Positions 22,201 through 32,280 of a DNA stretch of 47,217 nt are shown here, in pieces. Made by a program: the position numbers and the translations under genes. Where the stretch lies: assembly GCA_037447655.1 (NCBI GenBank), contig JBBHKE010001147.1:1-47217 (forward strand), written 5' to 3'. Numbering within the stretch: the stretch's first letter is position 1; every line of letters begins with the position of its first letter. Source of the stretch: Zygnema cylindricum. Lineage: Eukaryota > Streptophyta > Zygnematophyceae > Zygnematales > Zygnemataceae. The notes beneath the pieces are model-generated. The model ran no database searches. It was not told where the DNA came from and worked only from the letters and a program-made list of their open reading frames with translations.

Positions 22201-25035
22201 TGGTTCGGATTTTATTTTACATTTTTTGTGACGCGTACAATAAACGATGTCTCTTACAAAAATCTTTGTTAACTCATACTCAAATTTGTGTTAGAAACAT
22301 GATTTAAGGATTTTTTTAACTTATTTTGTAGTTGTTAACAATATAAAGGGTTTCTTACCACTATTATTGTAGGCGCAAACACAAACTTGAGTTAGAAACA
22401 TGGTTCGAAGTTTATTTTACATCTTTTTGTGACCGCGTACAATAAACGATGTTTCTTACAAATATCTTTGTTAGCACAAACTCAAATTTGTTTTAAAAAC
22501 ATGGTTTAGGTTTTTTTTAACTATTTTTGTGAGCGATAACAATGTTAAGAGTTTCTTACAAATATTGTTGTTAGCGCAAACACAAACTTGAGTTACAAAC
22601 ATGGTTCGGAGATTATTTTACATCTTTTTGTGACCGTGTACAATAAACAATGTTTCTTACAAATATCTTTGTTAGCGCAAACTCAAATTTGTGTAAGAAA
22701 CATGGTTTAGGGTTTTTCTTAATTTATTTTGTGAGCGTTAACAATATAAAGGGTTTCTTACCACTATAATTTTTAGCGCAAACCGATAACAATGTTAAGA
22801 GTTTCTTACGAATATTGTTTTTAGCGCAAACACAAAATTCAGTTACAAACATGGTTCGGAGTTTATTTTACATCAATTCTGACCGTGTACAATAAGCAAT
22901 GTTTCTTACAAATATCTTTGTTTAGCGCAATCTCATATTTGTGTTAGAAACATGGTTTAGGGTTTTTCTTAACTTATTTTGTGGGCGTTAACAATACAAG
23001 GTTTTCTTACCACTATTATTTTTAGCGCAAACACAATCTTGAGTTACAAACATGGTTCAGAGTTTATTTCTCCTATTTTTATGACCACGTACAATAAACG
23101 ATGTTTCTTACAAATATATATGTTAATGAAAACTCAAATTTGTGTTAGAAACATGGTTTAGGGTTTTCTTTAACTCATTTTGTAAGCGTTAACAATATAA
23201 AGGGTTTTTTACCACTATTATTGTAAGCGCAAACACAAACTTCAATTACAAACATAGTTCGGAGTTTATTTTACATCTTTTTGTGACCGCGTGCAATAAA
23301 CGATGTTTCTTACAAATATCTTTGTTAGCGCAAACTCAAATTTGTGTTAGAAACATGGTTTAGGGTTTTTCTTAACTTATTTTGTTGGCGTTAACAATAT
23401 AAGGTTTTCTTACCACTATTTTTTTTAGCGCAAACACAAACTTGAGTTAGAAACATGGTTCGAAGTTTATTATACATCTTTTTCTGACCGCATACAATAA
23501 ACGATGTTTCTTACAAATATCTTTGTTAACGCAAACTCAAATTTGTTTAAAAAACATGGTTTATGGTTTTTTTTAACTATTTTTGTGAGCGATAACAATG
23601 TTAAGAGTTTCTTACGAATATTGTTGTAAGCGCAAACACAAAATTCAGTTACAAACATGGTTCAGAGTTTATTTTACATCTTTTTGTGACCGCGTTCAAT
23701 AAACAATGTTTCTTACAAATATCTTTGTGAGCGCATACTCAAATTTGTTTTAAAAACATGGTTTAGGGTTTTTTTTAACTATTTTTGTGAGCGATAACAA
23801 TGTTAAGAGTTTCTTACGAATATTATTGTAAGCGCAAACACAAACTTGAGTTACAAACATGGTACGGAGTTTATTTTACATATTTTTGTGACCGTGTACA
23901 ATAAACGATGTTTCTTACAAATATTTTTGTTAGCGCAAAATTAAATTTGTGTTAGAAACATGATTTAGGGTTTTATTTAACTTATTTTGTGAGCATTAAC
24001 AATATAAAGGGTTTCTTACCACTATTACTTTTAGCGCAAACACAATCTTGAGTTACAAACATGGTTCAAAGTTTATTTCTCCTATTTTTATGACCACGTA
24101 CAATAAACGATGTTTCTTACAAATATATTTGTTTGCGCAAACTAATATTTGTGTAAGAAACATGGTTTAGGGTTTTTTTTAACAAATTTTGTGAGAGTTA
24201 ACAATATAAACGGTTTCTTACCACTATTATTGTAAGCGCAGACACAAACTTAAGTTACAAACATAGTTTGGAGTTTATTTTATATCTTTTTGTGACTGCG
24301 TACAATAAACGATGTTTTTTACAAATACCTTTGTTAGCGCAAACTCAAATTTATTTTAAAAACATGGTTTAGGGTTTTATTTAACTTATTTTGTCAGCGT
24401 TAACAATATAAAGGGTTTCTTACCACTATTACTGTTAGCGCAAACACAAACTTGAGTTACAAACATGGTTTATAGTTTATTTTTCATCTTTTTGTGACCG
24501 CGTACAATAAACGATGTTTCTTACAAATATATTTATTAGCGCAAACTGAAATTTGTTTTAAAAACATGGTTTAGGGTTTTATTTAACAATTTTTGTGAGC
24601 GATAACAATGTTAAGAGTTTCTTACGAATATTGTTTTTAGCGCAAACATGAAATTCAGTTACAAACATGGTTTGGGGTTTATTTTATATCTTTTTGTGAC
24701 ACGTACAATAAACAATGTTTCTTACAAATATCTTTGTTAGGGCAAACTCAAATTTGTGTTAGAAACATGGTTTAGGGTTTTTTTTAACTTATTTTGTGCG
24801 CGTTAACAATATAAAAGGTATCTTACCCCTATTATTGTAATCGCAAACACAAACTTGAGTTAGAAACATGGTTCGAAGTTTATTTTACATCTTTTTGTGA
24901 CCGTGTACAATAAACGATGTTTCTTACAAATATCTTTGTTAGCGCAAACTCAAATTTGTTTTAAAAACTTGGTTTAGGGTTTTTTTTAACTATTTTTGTG
25001 AGCGATAACAATGTTAAGAGTTTCTTACGAATATT
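19240..25035 (-). repeat. Dimeric ~202-bp satellite, array 2 (inverted)
   Basis: About 29 dimer units in the opposite orientation to array 1. AAACATGGTTTAGGG (monomer A) recurs about every 200 bp (19378, 19580, 19984, 20187 and on), and AAACATGGTTC(G/A)GAGTTT (monomer B) lies midway. From about 22.5 kb on, a monomer A variant with GCGATAACAATGTTAAGAG appears repeatedly (22535, 22785, 23590, 23790, 24600, 25005). A ~101-bp slip occurs near 22120-22200. Open frames inside are accidental. Confidence 0.95.
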
Positions 25036-25587
25036 TGTTGTCTTTTGGAAAGCTTTCAGTCTCAGAGCAGCTCAACAGCGCAGCAACTATACAGCTGCTA
25101 TACAGCAGAGCAGCTGCTATACGGAAGAGCAGCGCAGCTGCTATACAGCAGAGGAGCTGCTATACAGCAGAGGAGCTGCTATACAGCAGAGCAGCGCAGC
25201 AGCGAAGCTGCAATACAAAGAAGACAACGCAACCACGATTATATTTGATATGGTCCGTACGGTCAACAGAGGGTATGATATTCTTAATGTCATTCTGTAC
25301 AGATAGAGCAACTCCGATAGATACGATTCTAATAAACTTAGTGGGTAACTCAGTGGTAACTTAGTGGGGTAACTCAGTGGTAGCTTAGTGATAGCTCAGT
25401 GGTAGCTTAGTGATAGCTTAGTGGTAGCTTGACAGATTAGTGGTAGAATTGGTAGAATTAGATTAGAATTGGTGAGCACTTAAGAACAGCTGTTTGGTAG
25501 GATTCTTGATAGCTTCAGAGAGTGTATCATGTCTACTTCTACTACTACTGCTGCTCCTCCACCTGCATCGGTGGTTGTAGAACAACA
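25036..25587 (+). repeat. Solo LTR of family D with target duplication ATATT
   Basis: It runs from TGTTGTCTTTTGGAAAGC to GTAGAACAACA and is flanked on both sides by ATATT (25031-25035, 25588-25592). Removing it with one ATATT restores the local satellite sequence GAATATTGTTGTTAG. U3 holds GCTGCTATACAGCAGAG repeats (about 25093-25200) and AGTGGTAGCTTAGTGAT repeats (about 25340-25430). The LTR ends after an ATG (25530) and about 19 gag codons, showing that the family's gag start lies within the LTR. It is about 160 bp shorter than the LTR at 27529 because of an internal deletion. Confidence 0.93.
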
Positions 25588-26514
25588 ATATTGTTGTTAG
25601 TGCAAACACAAAATTCAGTTACAAACATGATTCGGAGTTTATTTTACATCTTTTTTTGACCGTGTACAATCAACGATGTTTCTTACAAATATCTTTGTTA
25701 GCGCAAACTCAAATTTGTGTTAGAAACATGTTTTAGAGTTTTTTTTTATTTATTTTGTAGGAACTAACAATATAAAAGGTTTCTTACCACTATTATTGTA
25801 AGCCCAAACACAAATTTGAGTTACAAACATGGTACGGAGTTTATTTTACATCTTTTTGTGACCGTGTACAATTAACAATGTTTCTTACAAATATCTTTGT
25901 TAGGGCAAACTCAAATTTGTGTTAGAAACATGGTTTAGGGTTTTATTTAACTTATTTTGTGCGCGTTAACAATATAAAGGGTTTCTTACCCCTATTATTG
26001 TAATCGCAAACACAAACTTGAGTTACAAACATGGTTCAGATTTTATTTTACATTTTTTGTGACACGTACAATAAACGATGTCTCTTACAAATATCTTTGT
26101 TAACTCAAACTCAAATTTGTGTTAGAAACATTATTTAAGGATTTTTTTAACTTATTTTGTAGGTGTTAACAATATAAAGGGTTTCTTACCACTATTATTA
26201 TTAACGCAAACACAAACTTGAGTTACAAACATGGTTCAGAGTTTATTTTACATCTTTTTGAGACAAGGTAAAATAAACAATGTTTCTTACAAATATATAT
26301 GTTAATGAAAACTCAAATTTGTGTTAGAAACATGGTTTAGGATTTTCTTTAACTTATTTTGTGAGAGTTAACAATATAAAGGGTTTTTACCACTATTATT
26401 GTAAGCGCAAACACAAACTTCAGTTACAAACATAGTTCGGTGTTTATTTTACATCTTTTAGTGACCGCGTGCAATAAACATTGTTTTTTACAATTATCTT
26501 TGTTTAGCGCAAAC
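25588..26514 (-). repeat. Dimeric satellite, array 3 (inverted)
   Basis: Continuation of array 2 after the solo LTR, about 4.5 dimers. Rare variants link it to 22170-23330: GATGTCTCTTACAAATATC, AACAT(T/G)ATTTAAGGATTTT, AATATATATGTTAATGAAAAC and GCGTGCAATAAAC occur in the same order in both. It ends abruptly in a family D LTR fragment at GCAAACTCAACAGCGC. Confidence 0.95.
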
Positions 26515-26745
26515 TCAACAGCGCAGCAGTGCAGCAACTATACAGACAGAGCAGCGGAGCTGCTATACAGCAGAGCAGCAGAGCAGCGCAGCAGCGAAGC
26601 TGCAACATAGACAGGACAACTCAACCACGATTATATTTGATATGGTATGTACAGACAAACGCAACGTCTGATATTTTTAATGTGATTCTGTACAGATAGA
26701 GCAACTGCGATAAATAAAATTCTAGTAAACTAAGGTGGGGAAAAA
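26515..26745 (+). repeat. Family D LTR fragment (U3)
   Basis: It contains the CAGCTGCTATACAGCAGAGC repeat block, GCAGCGAAGCTGCAAC, the segment with CCACGATTATATTTGATATGG and GTGATTCTGTACAG, as in the LTRs at 27529 and 30683. It lacks the TG start and stops at about 26745. The left border with the satellite shares CTCAA microhomology. Confidence 0.85.
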
Positions 26746-27120
26746 GGAGGAAATTTGATGGGAAAAGGGGGAAGGGGTCAAAAAAGAGGCTCAACCTAGC
26801 CTACATATAAAAATCTCAATTATGTTGTGTACTTCTACGGCGGCAAGCTAGGACATTTGTCGGTATCATGTTCTGACAAGAAAAAACAATTCCAGTTTAA
26901 CAACAAACAGGGCTACATCAACCCAAAATATTGCATGAAAAATGATAATGGCCACTGTAGAGGAGACGGAGGCTGTCTAATGGGTGGTTGAGGCGGCGGT
27001 CGACATGGTGGTCATGACGGTTGTGGCAGCCGTTTTGGTGGCGGAGGACATTTCATGGTGAACAAACATTTTGAAGGAGGTGAAGGCAGGTAGACATTTG
27101 CCTTCCTCTCTCTACCGATT
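26746..27120 (+). pseudogene. Copia gag C-terminus remnant, glycine-rich
   Basis: YGGKLGHLSVSCSDKKKQFQ (about 26836-26895) matches the second half of a CCHC knuckle (GKxGH-x4-C), with the first two Cys replaced or lost. It is followed by a Gly/His-rich tail (GRHGGHDGCGSRFGGGGHF). This probably belongs to the same old copia element as the integrase piece at 27384, now cut by element D1. Confidence 0.55.
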
Positions 27121-27383
27121 TGTTAACTGGCGCTGCAAAATTTGAAATAGAGTGGAATATTTAAACGTGTGTTCCGTGCCACGTGTACTAACTTGAATTT
27201 ATTTGATGACATGTGCCAAAATCAAGCGTAAATACATTATGGTTGCTAGTGAACAGACGATTACAATCAGTATAATTGGCTCGGTATTGTTAGATATTTT
27301 TACTAGCTAGATTTACGGGATTTGAAAAAATCACGCAAACAAAATTGGTCGTCATGTAATGGCTGACGGGAATGTGAAAGTAA
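27121..27383. other. No recognisable feature
   Basis: AT-rich sequence between gag-like and integrase-like remnants of one old element. No protease or zinc motif was seen, so the middle of that element is deleted or decayed beyond recognition. Confidence 0.4.
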
Positions 27384-27528
27384 GTTAAAACCCATTGAAT
27401 AGGATAATGAAGGGGAATTTATCATTTTGATAAATATTGTAAAGAATACGGAATTCAACTTCAATATATAGCACCCTATTCAATGGAATCCAATGGCATT
27501 GTCGACAAGAATAATCACGCATTTAAAG
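27384..27528 (+). pseudogene. Copia integrase core fragment, cut by element D1
   Basis: DNEGEFI (second catalytic Asp block, usually DNGGEF) is followed after a shift by KYCKEYGIQLQYIAPYSME and SNGIVDKNNHAF, the PYSPQQNGVVERKNRT block, where the catalytic Glu is Asp. The frame is broken at 27528 by the LTR start TGTTGTATTTTTGG. Confidence 0.85.
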
Positions 27529-28240
27529 TGTTGTATTTTTGGAAAGCTTTCAGTTTTAGCGCAGCAGCGCAGCTGCTATACAGACAGAGCAGGGCAGCTG
27601 CTATAAAGCAGAGCAGCGCAGCTGCTATACAGCATAACAGCGCAGCAGCGAGGCTGCAACAGAGAGGACAACGCAACCACGATTATATTTGATATGGTCC
27701 GTACGGACAACGCAGCCTCTGATATTCATATTCTTAATGTGATTCTGTACAGGATAGAGCAACTGCGATAGATATGATTCTAGTCAACTTAGTGGGTAAC
27801 TCAGTGGTAGCTTAGTGATAACTCACTGGTTAGTGATAGCTCAGTGGTAGCTTAGTGATAGCTCAGTGGTAGCTTGGTGGTTTGACGTACCTCTCAAGTA
27901 CACTAGTGTTGCCAGTGCAACACAAGTATAAGACTTAGGACTGAACATATCTAATATCCAGACTTCGAAGTAGTAAAAGTGTAGACAGTTTTTGGGAAAC
28001 TTCTGAGTATTATATCTTGAGTGTTGTCAGGTCAATTGTGCTGAAACTTTAGGAGTTATCAGTGTTTATGCTACTCTACATTCTGATAGAGTTTTGTGAG
28101 GTTTGGATGCTCGTATAAGAATTGGTGAGCACTTGAGAACAGCTGTTTGATAGAATTCTTGATACCTTTTGAGAGTGTATCATGTCTACTTCTACTACTA
28201 ATGCTGCTCCTCCACCTGCACCAGTGGTTGTAGAACAACA
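27529..28240 (+). repeat. 5' LTR of element D1
   Basis: It begins TGTTGTATTTTTGGAAAGC and ends GTAGAACAACA, the same ends as the solo LTR at 25036. It carries the GCTGCTATACAGC repeat block, the palindrome GTCCGTACGGAC (about 27699), the AGTGGTAGCTTAGTGATA repeats and a TTGGGAAACTTCTGAG stretch shared with the nested element's LTR. The gag ATG (28182) lies 59 bases before its end. The 5' flanking five bases are TAAAG. Confidence 0.9.
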
Positions 28241-29054
28241 GGTTATGCGCCTGTCATCAAGAATTACTATCTTTTCAAGGGAAAAGTATGTTTACTGGGA
28301 GGACATGGTAGAGACACATTTTGAGAATGTTAATCTCTTAGACATATTGGATGGTTCTCTGGATGAATCTGATCCGGCATGGTCTAAGAAAAATACGCAA
28401 GCTCGTTCTACTCTGAAATTCTGTATATCTGAGGACTTAGCTATGTCTCGGATAAAAATGAAAAAAGCAATTGATACCTAGAAATCTCTTAAAAATGATT
28501 ATGAAAAAGCTAATGTCCAGGAAGAACTCTTATTGGCTGGAAAAATTTGGGACTATAAGTACACTGGCGCTACAATGGCTGAATATTCTAACAAGTTTTG
28601 TATCCTTGTAGATGCACATGTTTGTGCAGGTGGGGTGTTACCTCAGTTTCTGCAGGCAGCGTTGCTCATGAGGGGTCTCCCTCGTAGTATGAAAGGCGCA
28701 TTTGATATGCTCAAACAGAGAGATAAAGCTAGTTGGACTTTACAGTTAGCCATCAATATTTTGCTAGAAGACGAAGCTACATCTAATATTCTCAATGTTG
28801 AGCAGGTAGAGGCTTTTTATTCAGACTTTGAGAGGAAAGGTCAGTTTAATCAGCAAAGAAATCAGTCTTATCAGTTTAGAGAGTATAATCAGGGTGGGAA
28901 TAGACAATCCAACAATGCATGTTTTTATTGTAGTGAGAGAGGTCATGGATACAAATTTTGTCCCAAGCTTAAAAAAGCTAACGATACAGGTTTATACAGG
29001 CCAGGATGGCAACAGAGTGAGTTTTACAAAAACTTCACGGTGTCTTCAACTTAG
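28182..29054 (+). pseudogene. Ty1/copia gag of element D1
   Basis: A Ser/Thr/Pro-rich start is encoded in the LTR, then SREKYVYWEDMVETHFENVN and DILDGSLDESDP (capsid N-terminal part), KIWDYKYTGATMAEYSNKF and LLMRGLPRSMKGAF (UBN2 core). The zinc knuckle is CFYCSERGHGYKFC, an intact CX2CX4HX4C. One in-frame TAG (about 28479) splits it, and the frame is the same on both sides. Gln/Asn-rich sequence precedes the knuckle. The frame ends at 29052, where intact copia would run on into protease. Confidence 0.92.
28241..28255 (+). promoter_or_regulatory. Primer-binding site of element D1 (half-tRNA type)
   Basis: GGTTATGCGCCTGTC directly follows the LTR end ACAACA. It matches GGTTATGGGCC, the complement of the initiator tRNA-Met anticodon arm, with one change; D2 at 31455 has GTTTATGGGCCTGTC. 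The family consensus is thus probably GGTTATGGGCCTGTC. Confidence 0.75.
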
Positions 29055-29600
29055 TGGAAATGCACTATTTTCAGCGGCTTCATCGCTCCAGGATGAGACT
29101 TTGACATTTTCTGAGGAAGATGAAACTGATCTATTCGCCATGGCGGCAGCGATGGAGGGCGCGAAGGACCCTCGATGGATAATGGACACGGGAGCGTCAG
29201 CCCACATGTGCTGGAACAAAGCCATCTTCAAAAATCTGAAAACAACGTCGGAGAAAAATATTTATTATGCTTGTGGAATGAGTGTTTAGACTCGTGCTGT
29301 GGGTGATGTGTTTTTGCTAGTGGATGTGGAGGGCAAAGCAACTGAAAGGACTCTTCACAATGTCTTGTTTGTGCCTGACTTTAAGAAAAATCTGTTTTCT
29401 ACGTCTTTGGTAGAGAGTAAAGGCTTTGAGGTTAATTTGAAAAATGGTAGGCAGGTTGTTAGCAAAAATGGCAAAGTTGAAAAATCTGTTTTCTACGTCT
29501 TTGGTAGAGAGTAAAGGCTTTGAGGTTAATTTGAAAAATGGTAGGCAGGTTGTTAGCAAAAATGGCAAAGTCGCAGTTACTGGTACTAGAATAATAGCAG
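29055..29600 (+). pseudogene. Ty1/copia protease region of element D1, with a 94-bp tandem duplication
   Basis: DPRWIMDTGASAHMCWNKAI carries the intact aspartic protease motif DTGAS. It continues to YYACGMSV, a TAG (about 29287), GDVFLLVDVEGKATERTLHN and VLFVPDFKKNLFSTSLVESK. Bases 29385-29478 are repeated at 29479-29572 (94 bp, not a multiple of three), so the duplication shifts the frame before integrase. Confidence 0.9.
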
Positions 29601-29601
29601 G

Positions 29602-30462
29602 TTGTACCGAATGGATATGGCTAATACCAAGGAGAATGATGTTCTGTACTCCGGTGCTTTGCATTCAGATGAGTTGTGGCATAAGAGATTAGGACATGTA
29701 AACTATGATAGTTTGATAAAAATGGTCATTGCTGGAAAAATAGAGGGTGTATCAATCAAAGATCAGCCAATCAAAACATGTAATGGCTGCGCTTTGGGAA
29801 AAATCCACAGACTACCATTTCCTAAAGAGATAGAGCATCGATCCACGAGACTTTTACAACAAATTCATTCGGATGTTTTTGGTCTATCTGCACGGGGAAT
29901 GAAATATATGGTCACGTTCACAGATGATTTCACCCGGTTTACAAAAGTTTACTTCATGAAAGAGAAGAGTGAGATGTTTGGTCACTTCAAAAACTACAAA
30001 GCATGGGCTGAAAAAATTCATAATTTATCTATTTTACAGCTCAGATCGGACAATGGTGGTGAATATACTTCGAAAGAATTTGAAACCTTTTTACTGGAGG
30101 AAGGCATAAGTCATCTGTTGACTGTTCTATATTCACTGGAACAAAATGGGGTGCCGAAAAGATTAAATATAACTCTCATGGAGAGCTCGAGGTCAATGCT
30201 GGCAGATAAAAATATGGATCCAAAATTCTGGGCTGAGGCTCTAAATTGTGCAGTTTATATTAAGAATAAGATAGGATCAAAATCGGTAGAATCTACTCCT
30301 TACGAGATCTGGACAGGTAGCAAACCTAATGTTAGCCATTTCAAAGTCTTTGGTAGTAAATGTTTTATCTTAGATACGTTTACGTACAAATGGAAAATGG
30401 AACCGAAGGGATTACCAGGTATTTTGTTAGGATATGATGACCACTCAAAAGAACACCTGTAG
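29602..30462 (+). pseudogene. Ty1/copia integrase of element D1
   Basis: One long frame contains the HHCC module (LWHKRLGHVNYDSL, TCNGCALGKIHRLPFP), IHSDVFGLSARG (first Asp), VTFTDDFTRFTKVYFMKEKS, LRSDNGGEYTSKEFE (second Asp) and LYSLEQNGVPKRLN. In that last block the catalytic Glu, which is in place in D2 (VSERLNRT), is Lys here. It continues to PYEIWTGSKPNVSHFKVFG and ILLGYDDHSKE, then is cut at about 30462. No RT or RNase H follows. Confidence 0.92.
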
Positions 30463-30563
30463 TGTATTCAAACGTGACACGTGTCTTTTACGCCGCAGAT
30501 TACTATCTTTTCACTGTCACACTAATTTACTGAGACCTGAAGCTTTCCAAAGTCAACACTTTT
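30463..30563 (-). repeat. LTR start fragment on the minus strand
   Basis: Read on the minus strand from 30563, TGTTGACTTTGGAAAGCTTC resembles the family D LTR start TGTTGTCTTTTGGAAAGCTT. It interrupts a minus-strand integrase piece, as a copia insertion would. The other end is cut by the truncated D1 body. ACACGTGTCACG lies within. Confidence 0.5.
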
Positions 30564-30682
30564 TTTATCAGTTTGCGAAGGGAAAGGCAACTTATGAATT
30601 TTTCCCATTGCACAACCATCACATACATTTGATGTTTGTTTTGGACTAATTTTTACACCATCCACCATTTTTTGATATACCA
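30564..30682 (-). pseudogene. Copia integrase zinc-module fragment, minus strand
   Basis: The minus-strand frame gives YQKMVDGVKI, then VCDGCAMGKIHKLPFPSQTD, the second half of the copia integrase HHCC module. It is bounded on one side by the D2 LTR (30683) and on the other by the minus-strand LTR start, so two insertions hit this element. Confidence 0.8.
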
Positions 30683-31454
30683 TGTTGTCTTTTGGAAAGC
30701 TTTCAGCCTCAGAGCAACGCAACAGCGCAGCAGCTATACAGACAGAGAAGCGCTGCTGCTATACAGACAGAGTAGCGCAACAGCAGAGCAGCGCAGCAGC
30801 GCAGCAGCAGAGCAGCGCAGCAGCGAAGCTGCAACACAGACATGACAACGCAACCACGATTATATTTGATATGGTCCGTACGGACAACGCAGCGTCTGAT
30901 ATTCTTAATGTGATTCTGTACAAGATAGAGCAACTACGATAGATACGATTCTAGTCAACTTAGTGGGTAACTCAGTGGTAACTTAGTGGGTAACTCAGTG
31001 GTAGCTTAGTGATAGCTCAGTGGTAGCTTAGTGATAGCTCAGTGTAGCTTGACAGATTAGTGGTAGCTTGGTGGTTTGACGTACCTCTCAAGTACACTCG
31101 TGTTGCCAGTTCAACACAAGTATAAGACTTAGGACTCAGAACATATTATGTATCCAGACTTCCAAGTAGTAAACTGCAGACAGTTTTTTGGAAACTTCTG
31201 AGTATTATATCTTGAGTGTTGTCGAGTCAATTGTGCTTAAACTTTGGGAGTTGTCAGTATTTATGCTACTCTATATTTTTATTGGGGTTTGGGAGGTTTG
31301 GATGCTTTTAAAAGAATTGGTGAGCACTTAAGAACAGCTGTTTGGTAGGATTCTTGATAGCTTCTGAGAGTGTATCATGTCTACTTCTACTTATCATGTC
31401 TACTTCTACTACTACTGTTGCTTCTCCACCTGCACCGGTGGTCGTAGAACAATA
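30683..31454 (+). repeat. 5' LTR of element D2
   Basis: It begins TGTTGTCTTTTGGAAAGC and ends GTAGAACAATA (consensus ACAACA). U3 has an enlarged GCGCAGCAGCAGAGCAGC block (about 30720-30830), then GTCCGTACGGAC (about 30873), GATTCTGTACAAG and AGTGGTAGCTTAGTGATAGC repeats. A 19-bp tandem duplication (31375-31412) doubles the gag start codon (ATG at 31377 and 31396). Confidence 0.9.
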
Positions 31455-32280
31455 GTTTATGGGCCTGTCATCAAGAATTCCTATCTTTTCCGAGGATAAG
31501 TATGTCTACTGGGCGGATATGGTGGAGACACATTTTGAGAATGTCCATCTCTTGGACATATTAGATGGTTCTTTGGATGAATCTGATCCGTCATGGTCTA
31601 AGAAAAATACGCAAGCTCGTTCGATTCTCAAATTCTGTATATCTGAGGACTTAGCTATGTCTCGGATAAAAATGAAAAAGCAATTGATATCTGGAAGTCT
31701 CTTAAAAATGATTATGAAAAAGCTAATGTCCAGGAAGAACTATTATTGGCTGGAAAAATTTGGGACTATAAGTACACTGGCGACACAATGGATGAATATT
31801 CTAACAAGTTTCGTATCCTTGTAGAAGCACATGCTTGTGCAGGTGGGGTGTTACCTCAGTTTCAGGAGGCAGCGTTGCTCATGAGGGGTCTCCCTCGTAG
31901 TATGAAAGGAGCATTTGATATGCTCAAACAGAAAGATAAAGCTAGAAAGATAAAGCTAGCTGGACTTTACACTTAGCTATCAATATTTTGCTAGAAGAAG
32001 AAGCTACATCTAATGTACTCAATGTTGAGCAGATAGAGGCTTTTAATTTAGACTCTGAGAGGAAAGGCCAGTTTAATCAGCAAAGAAATCAGTCTAATCA
32101 ATTTAGACAGTTTAATCAAGGTGGAAATAGACAATCCAACAATGCATGTTTTTATAGTAGTGAGAGAGGTCATGGATACAAATTTTGTCCTAAGCTTAAA
32201 AAAGCTAACGATATAGGTCTATACAGGCCGGAATGGCAACAAAGTTTTACAAAAATTTCAAGGAGCCTACACCTCGTTGA
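31396..32280 (+). pseudogene. Ty1/copia gag of element D2, broken
   Basis: Very similar to D1 gag. A TAG falls at the LTR junction, then SEDKYVYWADMVETHFENVH and DGSLDESDPSW. One A is lost near 31680 and changes the frame; KIWDYKYTGDTMDEYSNKF and LLMRGLPRSMKGAF follow from 31746. A small duplication near 31935-31957 (AGATAAAGCTAGAA) breaks the frame again. The zinc knuckle is CFYSSERGHGYKFC, with the second Cys changed to Ser. Confidence 0.9.
31455..31469 (+). promoter_or_regulatory. Primer-binding site of element D2 (half-tRNA type)
   Basis: GTTTATGGGCCTGTC follows the LTR and matches the initiator tRNA-Met anticodon-arm complement GGTTATGGGCC with one change. Confidence 0.7.

Noticed and set aside
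14239-25035. Regularly spaced repeats as a CRISPR array
   Set aside because: The repeats are contiguous ~101/202-bp monomers without unique spacers, in a eukaryotic retroelement context.
24998-25364. Gln/Ser/Ala/Arg-rich open frames of about 100 codons (also 30636-30942 and 27483-27692)
   Set aside because: They are translations of the GCAGC-type repeat in the U3 of D-family LTRs.
19378-26340. TTTAGGG motifs as plant telomere repeats
   Set aside because: One TTTAGGG occurs per ~202-bp satellite unit, followed by T runs; there is no tandem TTTAGGG array, so this is not telomeric sequence.
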